A stretch of 64,000 nt of DNA from positions 30,817,193-30,881,192 of the forward strand of contig NC_089723.1 in the NCBI RefSeq assembly GCF_035083965.1, given 5' to 3'. The position numbers and the translations under genes were made by a program. Under the pieces are notes generated by a model, which was not told the origin of the DNA, did not search any database, and saw only the letters and a list, made by a program, of their open reading frames with translations. This document shows positions 22,181-34,545 of the stretch, piece after piece; within the stretch, counting starts at the first letter, position 1, and the number at the start of each line of letters is the position of its first letter. Source of the DNA: Branchiostoma lanceolatum. Its lineage: Eukaryota; Chordata; Leptocardii; Amphioxiformes; Branchiostomatidae.

Positions 22181-25100
22181 ATGTATTCAGTGAATCAGTC
22201 GACTCCTGTCCGCTTAACGCGGTCTAAGTACGTGGTTGCCGGTGCCAGAGGACTCGGAGCATGTCATATCGTCTTCGGAAGTCTTCTCTTAACATTCGGC
22301 ATTGCAGGGAGTGTGATCAACACAGCGGCATACTTCGCAGAAACGCCGATATGGACTGGTCTCATGGTATGAAACAGATTTGAATAAAATTATTTGCAAG
22401 ATCTAGTTCCAGGGCTATCTTTAGAATAATGCAACATCTAACCTCCATTGACATTAATCTGCTGGGTTACATAAATCCACCACTTTGAAAAACGTTGGGT
22501 TTGAGATATCGCTAGTGCAGCACCCCCCCAGGCATGCACAGTTTAGATATACACGAGTGCATTATTCTTGCGTTGTAGGATCTTGGAGATCTGTTTGGAC
22601 GCATCTTTTCGGGGGGGGGGGGGGCACAGTTATGTACACTGGTGGAATTATGTTAGCAGATGTTCACAGTATTTGGAAAAAAGCATAGAAAGAAAATGTA
22701 TAGCATAAGTGAAAAAGGTAATCTATAATATCAGTACGGGAAATATTCTTTTTCCCGATTGGTCACAGTCAATTGGCCCTTAACGAAAAATGCAATGAAT
22801 GAAGGTTAACTAGTGTTACCAGACAGTTCAGGTTAACAATGGTGACAATTGGAACATTTAGGGACAACATAAGGAACTGCTACAAAATGCAATCCAAGCT
22901 TTTTGGGTTTGACTTCATTTTTTGAAGTAGTGGAAGAGTCAAGTGTTGACCACTTTTGTTGTTGTAATGAGTGGCTAAATTGTGAAGTAATTTTTTCAGT
23001 AAATGTGTCTGTCAAAAAGAGCTTTAACTGTTGCTCACAGTCCACAGACAAAATAAACATGAAAACAATACGTAACTAAGAATCAACTCGATCTATGAGT
23101 TTTGATACTCAACCGGTATTTATTGATACCAATATGTGATGAGTAATGTCAATGTCAGGAATAACCAAGTGCCACTCACTGTTCCAGTACTTGGTGACAG
23201 GAATATTGGGAGTTGTGTCCAGCCACAAGCACACCAAGTGCACCGTAAGTTTTCCACATTTTCTATAAAAGGGATTGAAGTTGGACTTCAAGATATTTGG
23301 CTGCTCTTTGATTTAAGCAATAAAAACAGTAATCATGCAATTTTAACAAGACAGTTGTTTTTTTTCTGTACCGTTTTAGAGAATATGACAAATTTGTTGT
23401 AAATCTTGAAACATTTGTGGGGGTTTTATGTTTGATTTTTCGGCGATTTTATCGTCACACTGCAAACCATACAGATTTTCTGTCAGTGTAAATGCACTCC
23501 GTGTGGCCATCGTGATTACTTTAACATATGGACTTTCCCCTGTGACACAAAATTAAGTACGGGCCTTATTTGTGAGTAATTTCATTAGGAAATAACTGTA
23601 AGTTCTTCAACCAAAATGTTTCAACCATTACCAAATGAATGTTTCAGGGCCGTATCTAAATTTGTAACAGTTTAACAGCGACACCTAGCTGCGGTGTGAA
23701 GTACTGTACCAGTCATTATTGTCCATGACAGGCAGTTGGCTTGCTACATTCTGGTAATGTGAAAAAATAACTTTGATATACATCAAATCCCCATCTAAAT
23801 CATGTAAATGACTTTACAGTATCATTTTACAGACTTTTTTGGCATGGCGGCCTTGAAAAGGTGACCTTTGCTAAGGAACGTCAGAATTCTGTTCCCCCAT
23901 ACCTTGTAGAAGCATGATAAATAAATAAGATAAAATTTAGACTATTTCCTGTAATTCTGCTCCTCATCCAGGTGGTCGGGTTTTTGGTGATGTCGTGCAT
24001 CTGTCTCCTGATGGTTCTGTCCGGTATCATATCAGCCAGCGCCGCCATCAGTACCGAGCCTTGGAACGTAAATCCAGGACCTATAGGCTGTTGGTACGAT
24101 TGGGACGTAGAACTGAACGTCTGCAAGCATCTTAATGTAAGTATATCTGATAGTAACAGTTTAACAATAGCCAAAGCTGCAGGGTTGATGTGAATTAGGA
24201 TTTTACCATGGTCAATATTGACTGAAAGCGGAAAGACCTGTACCCGTATAGGTATGGTACGATACATAAGAAGGCCATCATTAGACATGCAAATTATCGT
24301 TAATTTTCATGATCAGCGCTTAGGTATCTGTCAAGACAGTGGTATGTAAATTATCCTCTTTCTTTTCTGCTTTAAAGCAAAGTGGTTTTCCTAAAACATG
24401 AGATGAACTTTGATTTGAATATGGAAAGTGTTATATTTTTTGGCAATGCCACAGGGGTGGAGCCTACTTTACAGAATTGGGCTGGAATTGAAAGTTTTTC
24501 TGTGTATATTTTTTCTGCCTCTAGCTGGCCAGATCCCTGGTGGACGCCGTAGTTCTCCTGTGTACCCTGGTGGAGCTAGGTCTGTGCATCGCTTCTGTAA
24601 CTGTAACTTCCTATACACTGACCAATGGGTGTTGCGCTTGCTGTGTGAAAGGGAACACCCAACAACCCTACCAGGTGTGTAGATTGTTTGATTTTACCAA
24701 TAAATGATTTGATTGGTTTATTGACTCACATGCACTGTGCATTGTAATAGGAAGTTAAAGCTTGTAGCTGTGGTTTACTCCTGTATTGATATTAAGTTCT
24801 ACTTTACTTAGATTTTTTACCATTTAGAGTTTAACAAAGTACAGAACTTCCAATTAATTCAGCTTTAACAGGCTGCATGTAAGTTCTTTTCAAATAAACC
24901 AGAATAAACAAACAATGGCCCTGTCTGTTGCAACTTTAACATGCAGTTCCAATTAGTTTGGACATTTTGAGGGTTGAAATTGTAGAGGGTCAGTGCATGG
25001 CTGTCATTTTCTAACTTTCACCAAAGGGAATAAAAGAAATTGTTTGAAATTGTGGCTTCTAATAATTGTTGATAAGCATCAAATGTCAAAAACAAATTCA

Positions 25101-26445
25101 AGTATATGTATCTGTTATCCAAGTTTATAGATAGATAGATAGATAACTTTATTGTGCGACGATTGTACAAGGTACAAAGTATGACAATTAAAGGGCTACT
25201 CTACCCTACAAGAGTATGGGTTTAGAATGGGTTCTTACAATCACTGGAGGAATTTTTATCGTCTAGACATTCTTTAATGTATAATCCTATGTATACCATG
25301 CAGGGGTTGTCACATGTCAATATGTTTGCTATTGAAGTCCATTGAAATAAATCCTGGAATATAAGATGATAGCCTTGTGTACATATGTAATGCTCTAAAG
25401 AGTTACGATTGTTTACAGTCACTTCGTCAATTTATCCAGGTTCTCAGTGATATTGGACCACGTGGCCACTTGCAGCCCCCTCCCCAGAACGTTGTCCAGT
25501 TTGACAGCAGGACAGCCCAGGTGGTCTCCCCCCCTGGACAGCAATTTTACGGGCCGCAAGGAGGTACCGAACAAGGTGATTACCAGTAGTTCTCATCTAG
25601 AGGGAAGGGGCATTGCGGAATGCTTGACCATCGCTTTTCATATAGTTTTATGTCCCCGTGGCGCAAGCGGTTAAACGCAGCCCCGCTGCTTCGCCATCTG
25701 GATCAAATTAAATTCTATGGATCCTGGGGCCCGAGTTCAATCCTAGGCTGGACTCCAGCTCGGACATGTTTGAAGGGATTGCATTTGTCATTTTGGATGG
25801 TGACATAAAGGCATAAGCCTTATCTGTGGATCTGAGATGTCCCCTGCTAAAATAGATAAAATTGAATTGAATTGAATTATGCGTCAAACCTCTGCACGTA
25901 AAAGAACCCAATACACTTATCGAGAAGAGTCGGGGTGATTGGTCAAAAACGCTAGCTGTAGCGAAGCTGTATTGCACTACCACTAGCTACTTGAAAAAGC
26001 ATCATGCTTCACCCCAATTTAGGATGACTGCTCTACCTTTACCCTTTCACAAGTATCGCAATCAGCAATAATTCTCACCCTTGAAGAGAAAAATTTGTGA
26101 GACGTGTGGTAACAGGACAGGAGCAGGAGTTTAGAAGTTTAATCCCAATTACGCTGGTCCTAAGTGCTATTAAAAGCCCAAAATAATAAATGATATAAGA
26201 GATATCTTAATGGGGATGGGTGCCAGACTATTTGACAGGAAAAAGCACACCAAAGCTAAGATACCAGGCTACAGACACTCCATGACAGAAGATAACAACG
26301 GTTTTTGTTGTGTGCAGCAGGTGCAGGTGGGCACGTCGTCCTGGCAGGTGCTCAGCCACCACAGAGGATGGAGCTGCAGCCGCAGAGTGAAGCTCCAGGT
26401 TCAAGTGCACCAAGCCCCCCTCCCACATACAGCACTGGCCAATAA
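22181..26445 (+). CDS. Four-transmembrane CD20/MS4A-like protein with PPxY tail (downstream paralogue)
   Basis: Six coding exons: 22181-22366, 23188-23244, 23972-24136, 24525-24674, 25440-25575, 26318-26445; phases 0,0,0,0,1; 273 residues. Exons 2 and 3 have exactly the lengths seen in the upstream gene (57 and 165 nt) and the proteins align throughout (KYV..GA+GLGA.HIVFG; YLVTGILGVVSSH; GCWYD), so this is a tandem duplicate. TM segments are near residues 24-46, 56-74, 82-107 and 144-168, with loop cysteines C121 and C132. A CCACC cluster (172-176) follows TM4. The tail ends in PPPTY (265-269), keeping the PPxY motif although the rest of the tail has diverged. The upstream copy has a longer exon 4, with a Gly/Cys insertion. 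A 5' UTR acceptor AG is at 22167-22168. The stop codon lies inside an AATAAA hexamer (26441-26446). Reading through exon 5 instead would end in GGTEQGDYQ. Confidence 0.8.
25125..25375 (-). mobile_element. LINE 3' terminus in intron 4 of the downstream tetraspan gene
   Basis: On the minus strand the frame reads ILTCDNPCMVYIGLYIKECLD, matching the last block of LINE ORF2-like proteins (compare ILGGDNPYCVQIG at 19.4 kb). It is followed by a 3' tail ending in (CTAT)n at 25127-25147. Confidence 0.55.
25651..26046 (+). mobile_element. tRNA-derived SINE (copy 2) in the last intron of the downstream tetraspan gene
   Basis: Starts TGTCCCCGTGGCGCAAGCGG. Box A (TGGCGCAAGCGG) and box B (GAGTTCAATCC) are well kept. 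The body matches the copy at 9691, with an extra (TTGAA)n-like insertion near 25857-25878 and a tail of ACCTTTACCC. It lies between exon 5 and exon 6. Confidence 0.78.
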
Positions 26446-26446
26446 A

Positions 26447-28084
26447 GTCAATCTCATATGTTGTCAATTTATGTTGTCAATGATTAGGCCACATAGACGT
26501 AATTTTAGGGATAACTATCATCAAATTTTGATAGTCAGCCTTTTGTATACCATGTTGGTGCTTCAGGCTATAGCCTCGGGCATGAAATGAATGAGAAATA
26601 CTGTGAAATTCACAAATGGTAATGTTATTTGCTCATGAAAATTATTCTAAAAACAGACCTGGCCATTCTAGTACATTGTGTATCAGATTTTGGATGTTGG
26701 CTTGTTTATTGTAAGTGTTGCAAACTTGACCTTATGTATTCAATGTAACGTTATCTTTAAAAAAAGGACCAAAAGTTGTAAGAAAATGTGTAAGGACAAT
26801 TTTACTTTTATGCGTATGGGATGCAGTAGAATCTAGAATATATTAAAACTAGGAACGTTTGATTATCTAGGATGCTTCACTTTTATAATCTTTATCACTT
26901 CAATTTATGTTATATAACGTTACAGGTAAATGGGGTATCACTATACTATAGGACTTCTTTGGCATTGCACTCCTTTGTTATAATTGCATTTTTAGACTAT
27001 TATACACTGTAGTGAGTTGCAAAATTTATCGATAAAGCATATCTTTAGTATAACCTAAATATAGAATGTTCCTGCTACTGAAACAGCAAGGAAACTTGCT
27101 TGCCTATGTGCCATTAGGCACTACAAGGGTCTGAACCAGCAAATGTTGTATTTTTTGTCAAATGTTATCGAGATACATGTATATTGTTTATCAATGTAAT
27201 TTTTTGCACTCAATTGTTTATATGTAAACTGCATATCATCAATAATGTATAAATTAAGATTTCACATTTTGCACTTTCCAATGGTTTCAGATTCTGTAAT
27301 AACGCTACAGATTATGTTCAAGTTTCCAGTTTGTGTCTATGTATATGGACATTTTTATTTTGTCCTTCAAAACCAGTTTAAGATGAAGTTTAGATTTGAA
27401 TCAAATGTTACTCCAATAGAAGTCACAATCTTTGAAAGTTATGTTGGAAAGGTATGAAATGATGATTGTTTAATGTTGGAAAATTTGTATTCTCCAATCA
27501 GAGGTTTCGGTCAAGTAGGGTAGGGGTGTCCGGGATTTTCAATATCTCTCTTCCTTGATGAAATAGAAAATTTGTATTTATAAGTTCATTCATGATTTCT
27601 TGAGATGAGACAGTATTATAATATACTGACCTCTCTCAGTCTGTTTTTGCTTTGTTAACTTTTTAGATTGATCATTATATAATGTGACAATCTTACAAAA
27701 ATTGTCACGGTATGCATCAAACTTCATCATGTCCCCATTCCTATTACAAACGAGTGACAGACGGGTTCCGTCCATAGAAATGGATTACTAGTACACTCTG
27801 CTTTAAATATTTGGGACAGTAAAATGTAATCTCACCAAAACCGCTAGATAGTGCCTCATCTCGACACACTGTTCAATGGGCATGGGGGTGTAGACTGTAG
27901 AGCTTCCTTCGGTTTGTTTTGATCGATGAGCGTACGCGCGTATAGACCAGAAAGAAGTCCTGATCATGAATCCCACATAGAAATACCGCTTTTGACAAAT
28001 ATATTCACAATATAAACATTCACAATATTCATTTCATCTCATTTTATTCATCTCCTTCGGTACTTGTAGGAGAATGCAGAGGGT
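26447..28084. other. Intergenic, AT-rich, nothing recognised
   Basis: 3' flank of the downstream tetraspan gene. It contains only a segment near 27070-27150 resembling an intronic repeat at 16420-16510 (CTGCTAC...AGCAAGGAA...GTGCCA). Confidence 0.5.
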
Positions 28085-29790
28085 AACTAGAAAGGCAACA
28101 TTTTCAGGAAAATGCAGGATATTCCCCTTCCATTACCTACACCTGAAATATGACATCCTTAGCATTGACTGTAATGGTATTATGAAGTTTCTGCATATAT
28201 TATGCGAACGAGGTCTGCAATAGCATAATTTATGGTCAGTTGTATTCACCTTTCCTAAGGGTACCTACATCTCAAATATGACATCCGTAGCTTTTATAGC
28301 AAGGAATATGCATAAATTATGCATAAGACCCTCATTATCATAATTTATGGCCAGGGTTTCTGACCTGTCCTAAATGTACCTACATCTCAAATATGACATC
28401 CGTAGCCTTGACAGTAAAGACAAGTACATGCCTAAATTATGCAAATAAGGTCAGCATTAGCATGATTTATGGGCAGGTGTGTTCACTTTTTCTAAAGGTA
28501 CCTACATCTCAAATATGACATCCGTAGCTTCAATGGTGAGGAAAGTACACGTTTATGCATACATTATGCAAATGGAGCCCTTATTAGCATAATTAATGGT
28601 CAGGTGTATACACCTTTCCTAATGGTACCTACATCTGAAATATTACATCCGTAGCCTTTACGGTAAGGGAAATACAAGTTAATGCCTAAGATATGCAAAT
28701 GAGGTCCGCATTAGCATAATTTATTGACAGGTGGGCTCACCTTTCCTAAAGGTACCTACATCTGGAATACGACATCTGTAGCCTTCGCGGTAAGGGATAT
28801 GTATAAATTATGCAAATGAGGCCCTCATTAGCATAATTTATTGTCAGGTGTTTTCGCCTTTCCTAAAGGTACCTACATGTCAAATATGACATCCGTAGCT
28901 TTCATGGTATGGGGAATACAAATTTATGCGTAAATTATGCAAATGAGGTCCTCATTAGCATAATTTATGGCCAGATGTATTCACCTTCCTTAAAGGTACC
29001 TACAACTCAAATATGACATCCGTAGCTTTTACGGTAAGGAAAATACAAGTTTCTGCATAAATTATGCAAATGATGTCCTCATTAGCATAATTCATGGCCA
29101 GGTGTGTTGACCTCGCTTAAAGGTACCTACATCTCAAATCTGACATCCGTAGCTTTCATGGTAAGGGAAATACAAGTTTATGCCAAAATTATGCAAATGA
29201 GGTCCGCATTAGCATAATTTATGGCCAGGTGTGCTCGCCTTTCCTACAGGTACCCGCAACTCAAATGTGACATCCGTAGCTTTTACGGTAAGAAAAAAAC
29301 AAGTTTCTGCATAAATTATGCACATGAGGTCCTCATTAGCATAATTTATGGCCAGGTGTGTTCACCTTTCCTAAAGGTACCCACAACTCACATGTGACAT
29401 CCGTAGCTTTTACGGCAAGGGAGATACAAGTTTATGCATAAATTATGCAAATTAGGTCCTCATAAGCATAATTTATGGCCAGGTGTGTTCACCTTTCCTA
29501 AAGGTACCTATATCTCAAATATGACATCCGTAGCTTTTACGGCAAGGGAAATACAAGTTTATGCATGAATTATGCAAATGAGGTCCTCATTAGCATAAGT
29601 TATGTCCAGGTGTATTCACCTTTCCTAAAGGTACCTACATCTCAAAGATGACATCCGCAGCTTTTACGGTAAGGGAAATAGAAGTTTATGCATAGATTAT
29701 GCAAATTAGGTCCTCATTAGCATAATTTATTGTCAGGTGTATTCACCTTTCCTCTAGGTACCTACATCTCAAATATAACATCCGTACCAT
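28085..29790 (+). repeat. ~127-bp satellite array, about 13 monomers
   Basis: GTACC(T/C)ACATCTCAAA occurs at 28261, 28376, 28499, 28625, 28752, 28870, 28996, 29123, 29250, 29377, 29504, 29631 and 29759. The spacing settles at 127 bp toward the right end; earlier units vary from 115 to 127. Each monomer has a near-palindrome of about 35 bp built from ATTATGCAAATGAGG and its mirror, plus a CAGGTGTxTTCACCT word and GACATCCGTAGC. A downstream GAA run marks the end. Confidence 0.9.
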
Positions 29791-29865
29791 GTCACATATA
29801 GTACATATAACTTTCTGCAACATCATTAGTAGAGCTACCACCGCACATCTACTTGGTTTTTGGCA

Positions 29866-29924
29866 GAAGAAGAAGAAGAAGAAGAAGAAGAAGAAGAAGA
29901 AGAAAGAAGAAGAAGAAGAAGAAC
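29866..29924 (+). repeat. (AGA)n microsatellite
   Basis: About 18 GAA triplets, just beyond the last satellite monomer. Confidence 0.9.
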
Positions 29925-30040
29925 AGGCAAGCAAAAACAGTATATCCCCCTTCCCACTGGAAGGGGAATATAAAAAAAGGCGCACAACTAAAAAGACGTA
30001 CTAAAATGCAGAAAATGTAAAACACCGAGGCGTAGCCGGA

Positions 30041-30215
30041 TCCTTACATCTGCTTGGAGATTATCATTGACTAATCTTCAAGCAGACGTTAGAGGGAAAG
30101 ATCATCACATTGTTCTGACCTCGTTTTTCTGACGTATCATTCGTCCTGAAAAAAGGGAAAATCAGACAGAAAACGTCAAAATCTCCCTTCCAGCATCTGC
30201 TTGAACTGTTGGGGA
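30041..30215. mobile_element. Composite of ATCTCCAAGCAGATG-family ends
   Basis: TCCTTACATCTGCTTGGAGAT at 30041-30061 is followed by a mirrored pair, AATCTTCAAGCAGACG near 30073 and CATCTGCTTGAACTG near 30193. It looks like two overlapping or nested MITE ends. Solo ends of the same family occur at 1324-1340 and 18653-18668. Confidence 0.4.
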
Positions 30216-31184
30216 TTATCACTGGCTGGAGCTGAGCGAATTGTGCAGACCTGTGTACACGTCACGGTAGACCATGCGTCCCTAAGTACTTGTGTCATCA
30301 CACTATTGGCTGATCGCCGATTAATCCATTTGTGATAAACCAATAAGATGCGAGATAAGCCCTAATGGGCAGGATGATTGATTGATCGACTCGTCGTATC
30401 TGTCTCATGAATAGATAAAAGCTTGATATACAAAATGCCATTCAGTAGATAAAGTATACTTGAAGAAACAATGAATAGATAAACAGAATTATGAAAAGAT
30501 GAAGACATCCATAAAAGAACATAGAACATCTGAAGAAAATTAGGAGTAAAATACAAATACAGCAAAAGTTCGGATGTAACAGTTACAGATAATGTTAGAT
30601 GCATGTAACGTTAACGTTACTTAGGGGAAATGTCAAGAGGATTTTTTTTCAACAACAAAACGATAATTTAACATATTTCGGATGGGTGTAGATAATATCG
30701 GGACATTCCTATATCATGTCAGTCTTTATCCATTGTCTAGTATTATATACTGACTGAATTTACCAGTGTCCCTAAACGACCTCGGGACACAGATTAGGAT
30801 ACAGAGTTCGCTGACCGACGTTGAGCTTACTGTAGAGTGACACACCTATAAGCCTTTTATCAATATGTATCTATTATTTAAATCCAATAGTGAATGATTG
30901 ATGAAACACAGTGTGCATGATTCGTGCAGTGGAAGGATTTTGGTACACGCCACTGTCAATGTGTCTCTTCAAATTAGGCATCTGTTGTTTTGTGTTCGTC
31001 CTTTCTAGAATTCTGTAATTTGTTTTTCATGGTCTACATTCTATGTTTCTGTATGTTTCACGCAGTTTAAATGTTGGTGTCTTTGATATATATTACCGAG
31101 GTCATTGTGTCTCTTAAAATTAGACATTACTTTGGCATCGAATCACGAGAATAAGCATTACGTGTGTTCGCCCTTTTTGCAGTT

Positions 31185-31400
31185 TGTTACCTCCATGTAA
31201 AATGGAGGTATTGTTTTGGTCTGTGTGTCTGTCTATGTGTTTGTGTTTCAGGATATTTGTGGTCAGCATTACTTAGGAACCTATGGATGGATTGTGATGA
31301 TATTTGGTTTGTGGGTAGGTCTTGGAAAGACGAAGGTCATGGTCAATTATAGGCATCCATGCGACTTTTCTTGGTACTGCAGCAGAACCTCCGGTTTTGA
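31185..31400 (+). repeat. Dispersed repeat with CCTCCATxxAAAATGGAGG hairpin (copy 1)
   Basis: Holds the hairpin ACCTCCATGTAAAATGGAGG and then GGATGGATTGTGATGATATT. The segment matches the minus strand of 50870-51130. Confidence 0.55.
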
Positions 31401-31916
31401 TATCTTGTGTTCTGGACAATCTATGCTCACCGTTTTGTTGTGGTAGATAACTCTTGTGCTGTTTTTTCAAGGTTGGCTTCCTTGATTTTTTATTCTATTT
31501 TCTTCTTTCTCACTGTTCTCATTGATTGTGTTTAGACATCTGCCTTGTAGCGCTGTCAAAACCACCTATCTCTTCAGATTAGGCATTGCGTGCGTTGGGT
31601 TCGACCAGTTTCACGTTTTTTCAAGGTTAAGCTCCTTGATTTTTCTTTGGTTCTATTCTGGACCCTTTCTATTGTGGCCCTGTCAAATGCACATGTCACA
31701 TCTCTTCAAATTAGACGTGGCGTGTTTAGGATTCCAGCGGATCTGTCTGCAGTTAATTTTTCAAGGCTATTCTCAATTGATTCGTTGACTTCGTTCATAT
31801 AGAGCTAGAGTCTTTGTCACTACGGCGCTATCAAAGGTTCTTACACATATTGTTTTGCAACGATTCACATTTGGAAACCAGGAGGAATTGATTAAGATCC
31901 GTGTATAAAGAACATA

Positions 31917-33185
31917 AACTACGCACAAAAAGTTCGGAAACTTAACTTTGGTCGATCATATCTCCGTTGTTTCTTGATCAATTTCAATGATTTAGATATC
32001 ATTGAAAAGCGTTTGTGATTTTCTTTCCCATGATACTTAACTTATTATTGTTGTAAATTAATACAACGAGCACCAGACCTGCTTATGCGAGTGAGTCTCA
32101 TAAAAAAAGTGCCCAAATTACCCTACTAATGTAAAACGCTCAATTCAGTATTTTGTCTTCTGCTGGTAGCACGTGGCGTTTGTACTAGGGTGATGTGAAA
32201 CTTGAACCAACAAAACACATTAATATGAAAGCCAAGGGTAGTCTTCATCCAAAAAAAATGCGTAAAGGAGCCTCAGTTATGATGAGGGTGGCTTAATACT
32301 GACTACACAGCCCGACACATCCTCCTCATGCTTGTCACCAGTTTTGGTACGCGGCCCCTGGCTATTCTTCCACAAGGAGTCGTCGCAGGTCGACCAGTGT
32401 TGTTCTGTTGATCACAACTGCATGCACAGCTCGCCCAAGCTGATCAGTGATCACAGAGTCTGAGACTGTGTTCAATTGTTGTTGAGATCTGGGCTGCAGG
32501 AGGGCCATTCTATCCTCTGTATTCCTGCATAGGTACTGGAGGTGGTCTGAAATGACTCTCACAGACTCATTCTGTATGGACGTGCACTATCATCTTGCAG
32601 AATGGCACCCAGTCTCATAATCATATTGCAGAGATAAGGATCTTGGAAATGTGACTGGATGGAGAAAGGTGTCTCTATATCGACACATCGAAGTTGCTTA
32701 GGATGATTAGCCTGTTTTTTTTCCGATGGCAGTTAGCGTTGTACTGCCTCACACTATAACACTGACCCCAACAAACAGTCAGTCTATCTGTGTAACAGTC
32801 AGCATAGGGTTCTCCTAGCCGCCCCAACACTTTAATTTACCCATCCAACAGTCGAAATAAACCTTCTCTTCTCTGTAGCTGTGAACATAACATTCCACCA
32901 CACACTGCTCCATTCACAATTTGGACGACACCACCACTAATGGGTTTGGCGCTGCGCTATAGGTGTTTGACACTATTATGGAAATTTGGGCACTTTTTTT
33001 CTACAACCCACTGGCGTAAGCAGGCCTGGTGCTCGCTCCATTAGATTGCAATTATAATGAGTAGGGTATCATAGGAAAGGAAATTACACAGGCTTTCCAA
33101 CGATATATAATACATTGAAATTGATAAAAAAACAATGGAAATATGATCAATCAAAGTAAAGTTTCCAAACTTTTTGTGCGTAGTT
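31917..33185 (-). mobile_element. Degenerate Tc1/mariner-like transposon
   Basis: The 1,269-bp element begins AACTACGCACAAAAAGTTCGG and ends with the reverse complement; TA dinucleotides flank it (31915-31916, 33186-33187). TIRs are about 204 bp (31917-32120; 32980-33185) with scattered mismatches. Reading the interior on the minus strand gives Tc1 transposase landmarks broken by stops and frameshifts: QDDSARP, R.EWPS.SPDLN, LGRAV, TTLVDLRRLLVEE and SMRR (about 32300-32600). The catalytic frame is destroyed, so the copy is inactive. Confidence 0.75.
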
Positions 33186-33769
33186 TATTTGAGGACTATG
33201 GCTGAACTTTGCCGCTAAAACCGAATAGGAAACACATCAAACATAGAATATGATAAAATATGGGAAAAGGTGGATAATGATTTCCAACACAACGATATCG
33301 ACATCATGATGTTGTCGCATTCTGTCACAGAAGGTAGCCATCTATCAGTAGTAAGGATCTGTATGGTCTTCGGTAGGAGGGTACATGTGCTAGCTAGCGG
33401 GCTTCTTTTGTACTGCAGCGGTACGTTTGGTGTTTGTCAAAATCTCTCGATGGTTAGGTGATAAACGGCTTTTGGGCTCGTAAAGAAGGAGTAGGTTGAA
33501 ACCTTAATTTTGTGATTGATAAAAATCATACAAATATTGTTGTCGGAAAATATAATATCCTATCTCAAGCGGACTAGCCTGTAACCATACCATCGGGGGA
33601 GCTCCCTGGTATATTTACGGTGCTTGGAGTGATGCCCGCCCGCCCGGGCAGATAAGCGCCTACGGGGAGTGGTTTTACGGGCTTGACTTTATATGCCAAC
33701 TAAACAGACACAGGCCAGTGCTTATCAGGCTGGGCCCGGTAGAATAATCTCCAACAGTGGCAAAATACG

Positions 33770-34545
33770 TTGGGGGGGGCGTCGCCCCCCCCCCCCCCGA
33801 AAATCAAGCTGAAACCCTTCTGTTTCTTTTCTCTAATAGAGGTTTTCTTCACTTAGCTTACTCTACCCGCACAATTTGCCTCTCGAAATGCAGGAAATAG
33901 CGTTTCAGCGGGTCAAGATTTCAAAATTTTCTCCGACGTTAGCATACTCAGGGAACGCCCTAGGATTGTCGCGCCGCCGGCGTTTATGTCGGGACGGCGT
34001 CGCCCCCAAAGCTCAAGCTGAAACTCTTCAATCTATAAGCAACATTTGCCCCTCAAAATTCAGAAAAAAGCGTTTCAGGGGGTCAATATTTCAAAATTTT
34101 CCCGTAGGAGAATGTTGCTACCGGCGAAAAATATGTCGGGAGGGCTCGAGGGCGTCGCACCCCAAAAACTCAAAGCTGAAACCCGTCTGTATTTTTTCAC
34201 ATATGGAGATGTCATTAAACTTAGCTTACTTTATAAGCAGAAATTGCTCCTCAAATTAAGGAAACAAATTTCGATGGGTCAAAAAGTTTTAAATTTTCTA
34301 TGTGCCGCTCCGGCGGAAAAATTATATGTCGGACGGGGGGGCGTCGTTCCCCAAAACTCAAGCTGAAATCCTTCTGTATTTTTTTTGGCACATAAAGAGA
34401 TGTCATTAAACTAAGACTTCTTTAGCAGCAAAATTTGCCACTCAGACTTCAGGAAATAGCGTTTCAATGGGTCAAGAATTTTAAATTTTCCTGCGGGAGC
34501 ATGTCGTGCCTTGGGCGAAAAAATATGTCGGGAGGGCACCGTTTA
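33770..34545 (+). repeat. Degenerate ~150-200 bp tandem repeat, about 4 units
   Basis: The order CAAGCTGAAACyC ... TTTGCCxCTCA ... GCGTTTCAGxGGGTCAA ... TTTTAAATTTTC ... ATATGTCGGGAGGG recurs from 33.8 to 34.5 kb with units of about 150-200 bases. Two overlapping open stretches (33876-34259, 34046-34366) are products of this repeat, not genes. Confidence 0.7.

Noticed and set aside
28085-29790. CRISPR-like array
   Set aside because: The whole 127-bp unit is repeated without unique spacers, and the genome is eukaryotic.
33876-34366. Overlapping 127- and 106-codon plus-strand open stretches
   Set aside because: They fall in the degenerate tandem repeat and resemble each other only because of it.
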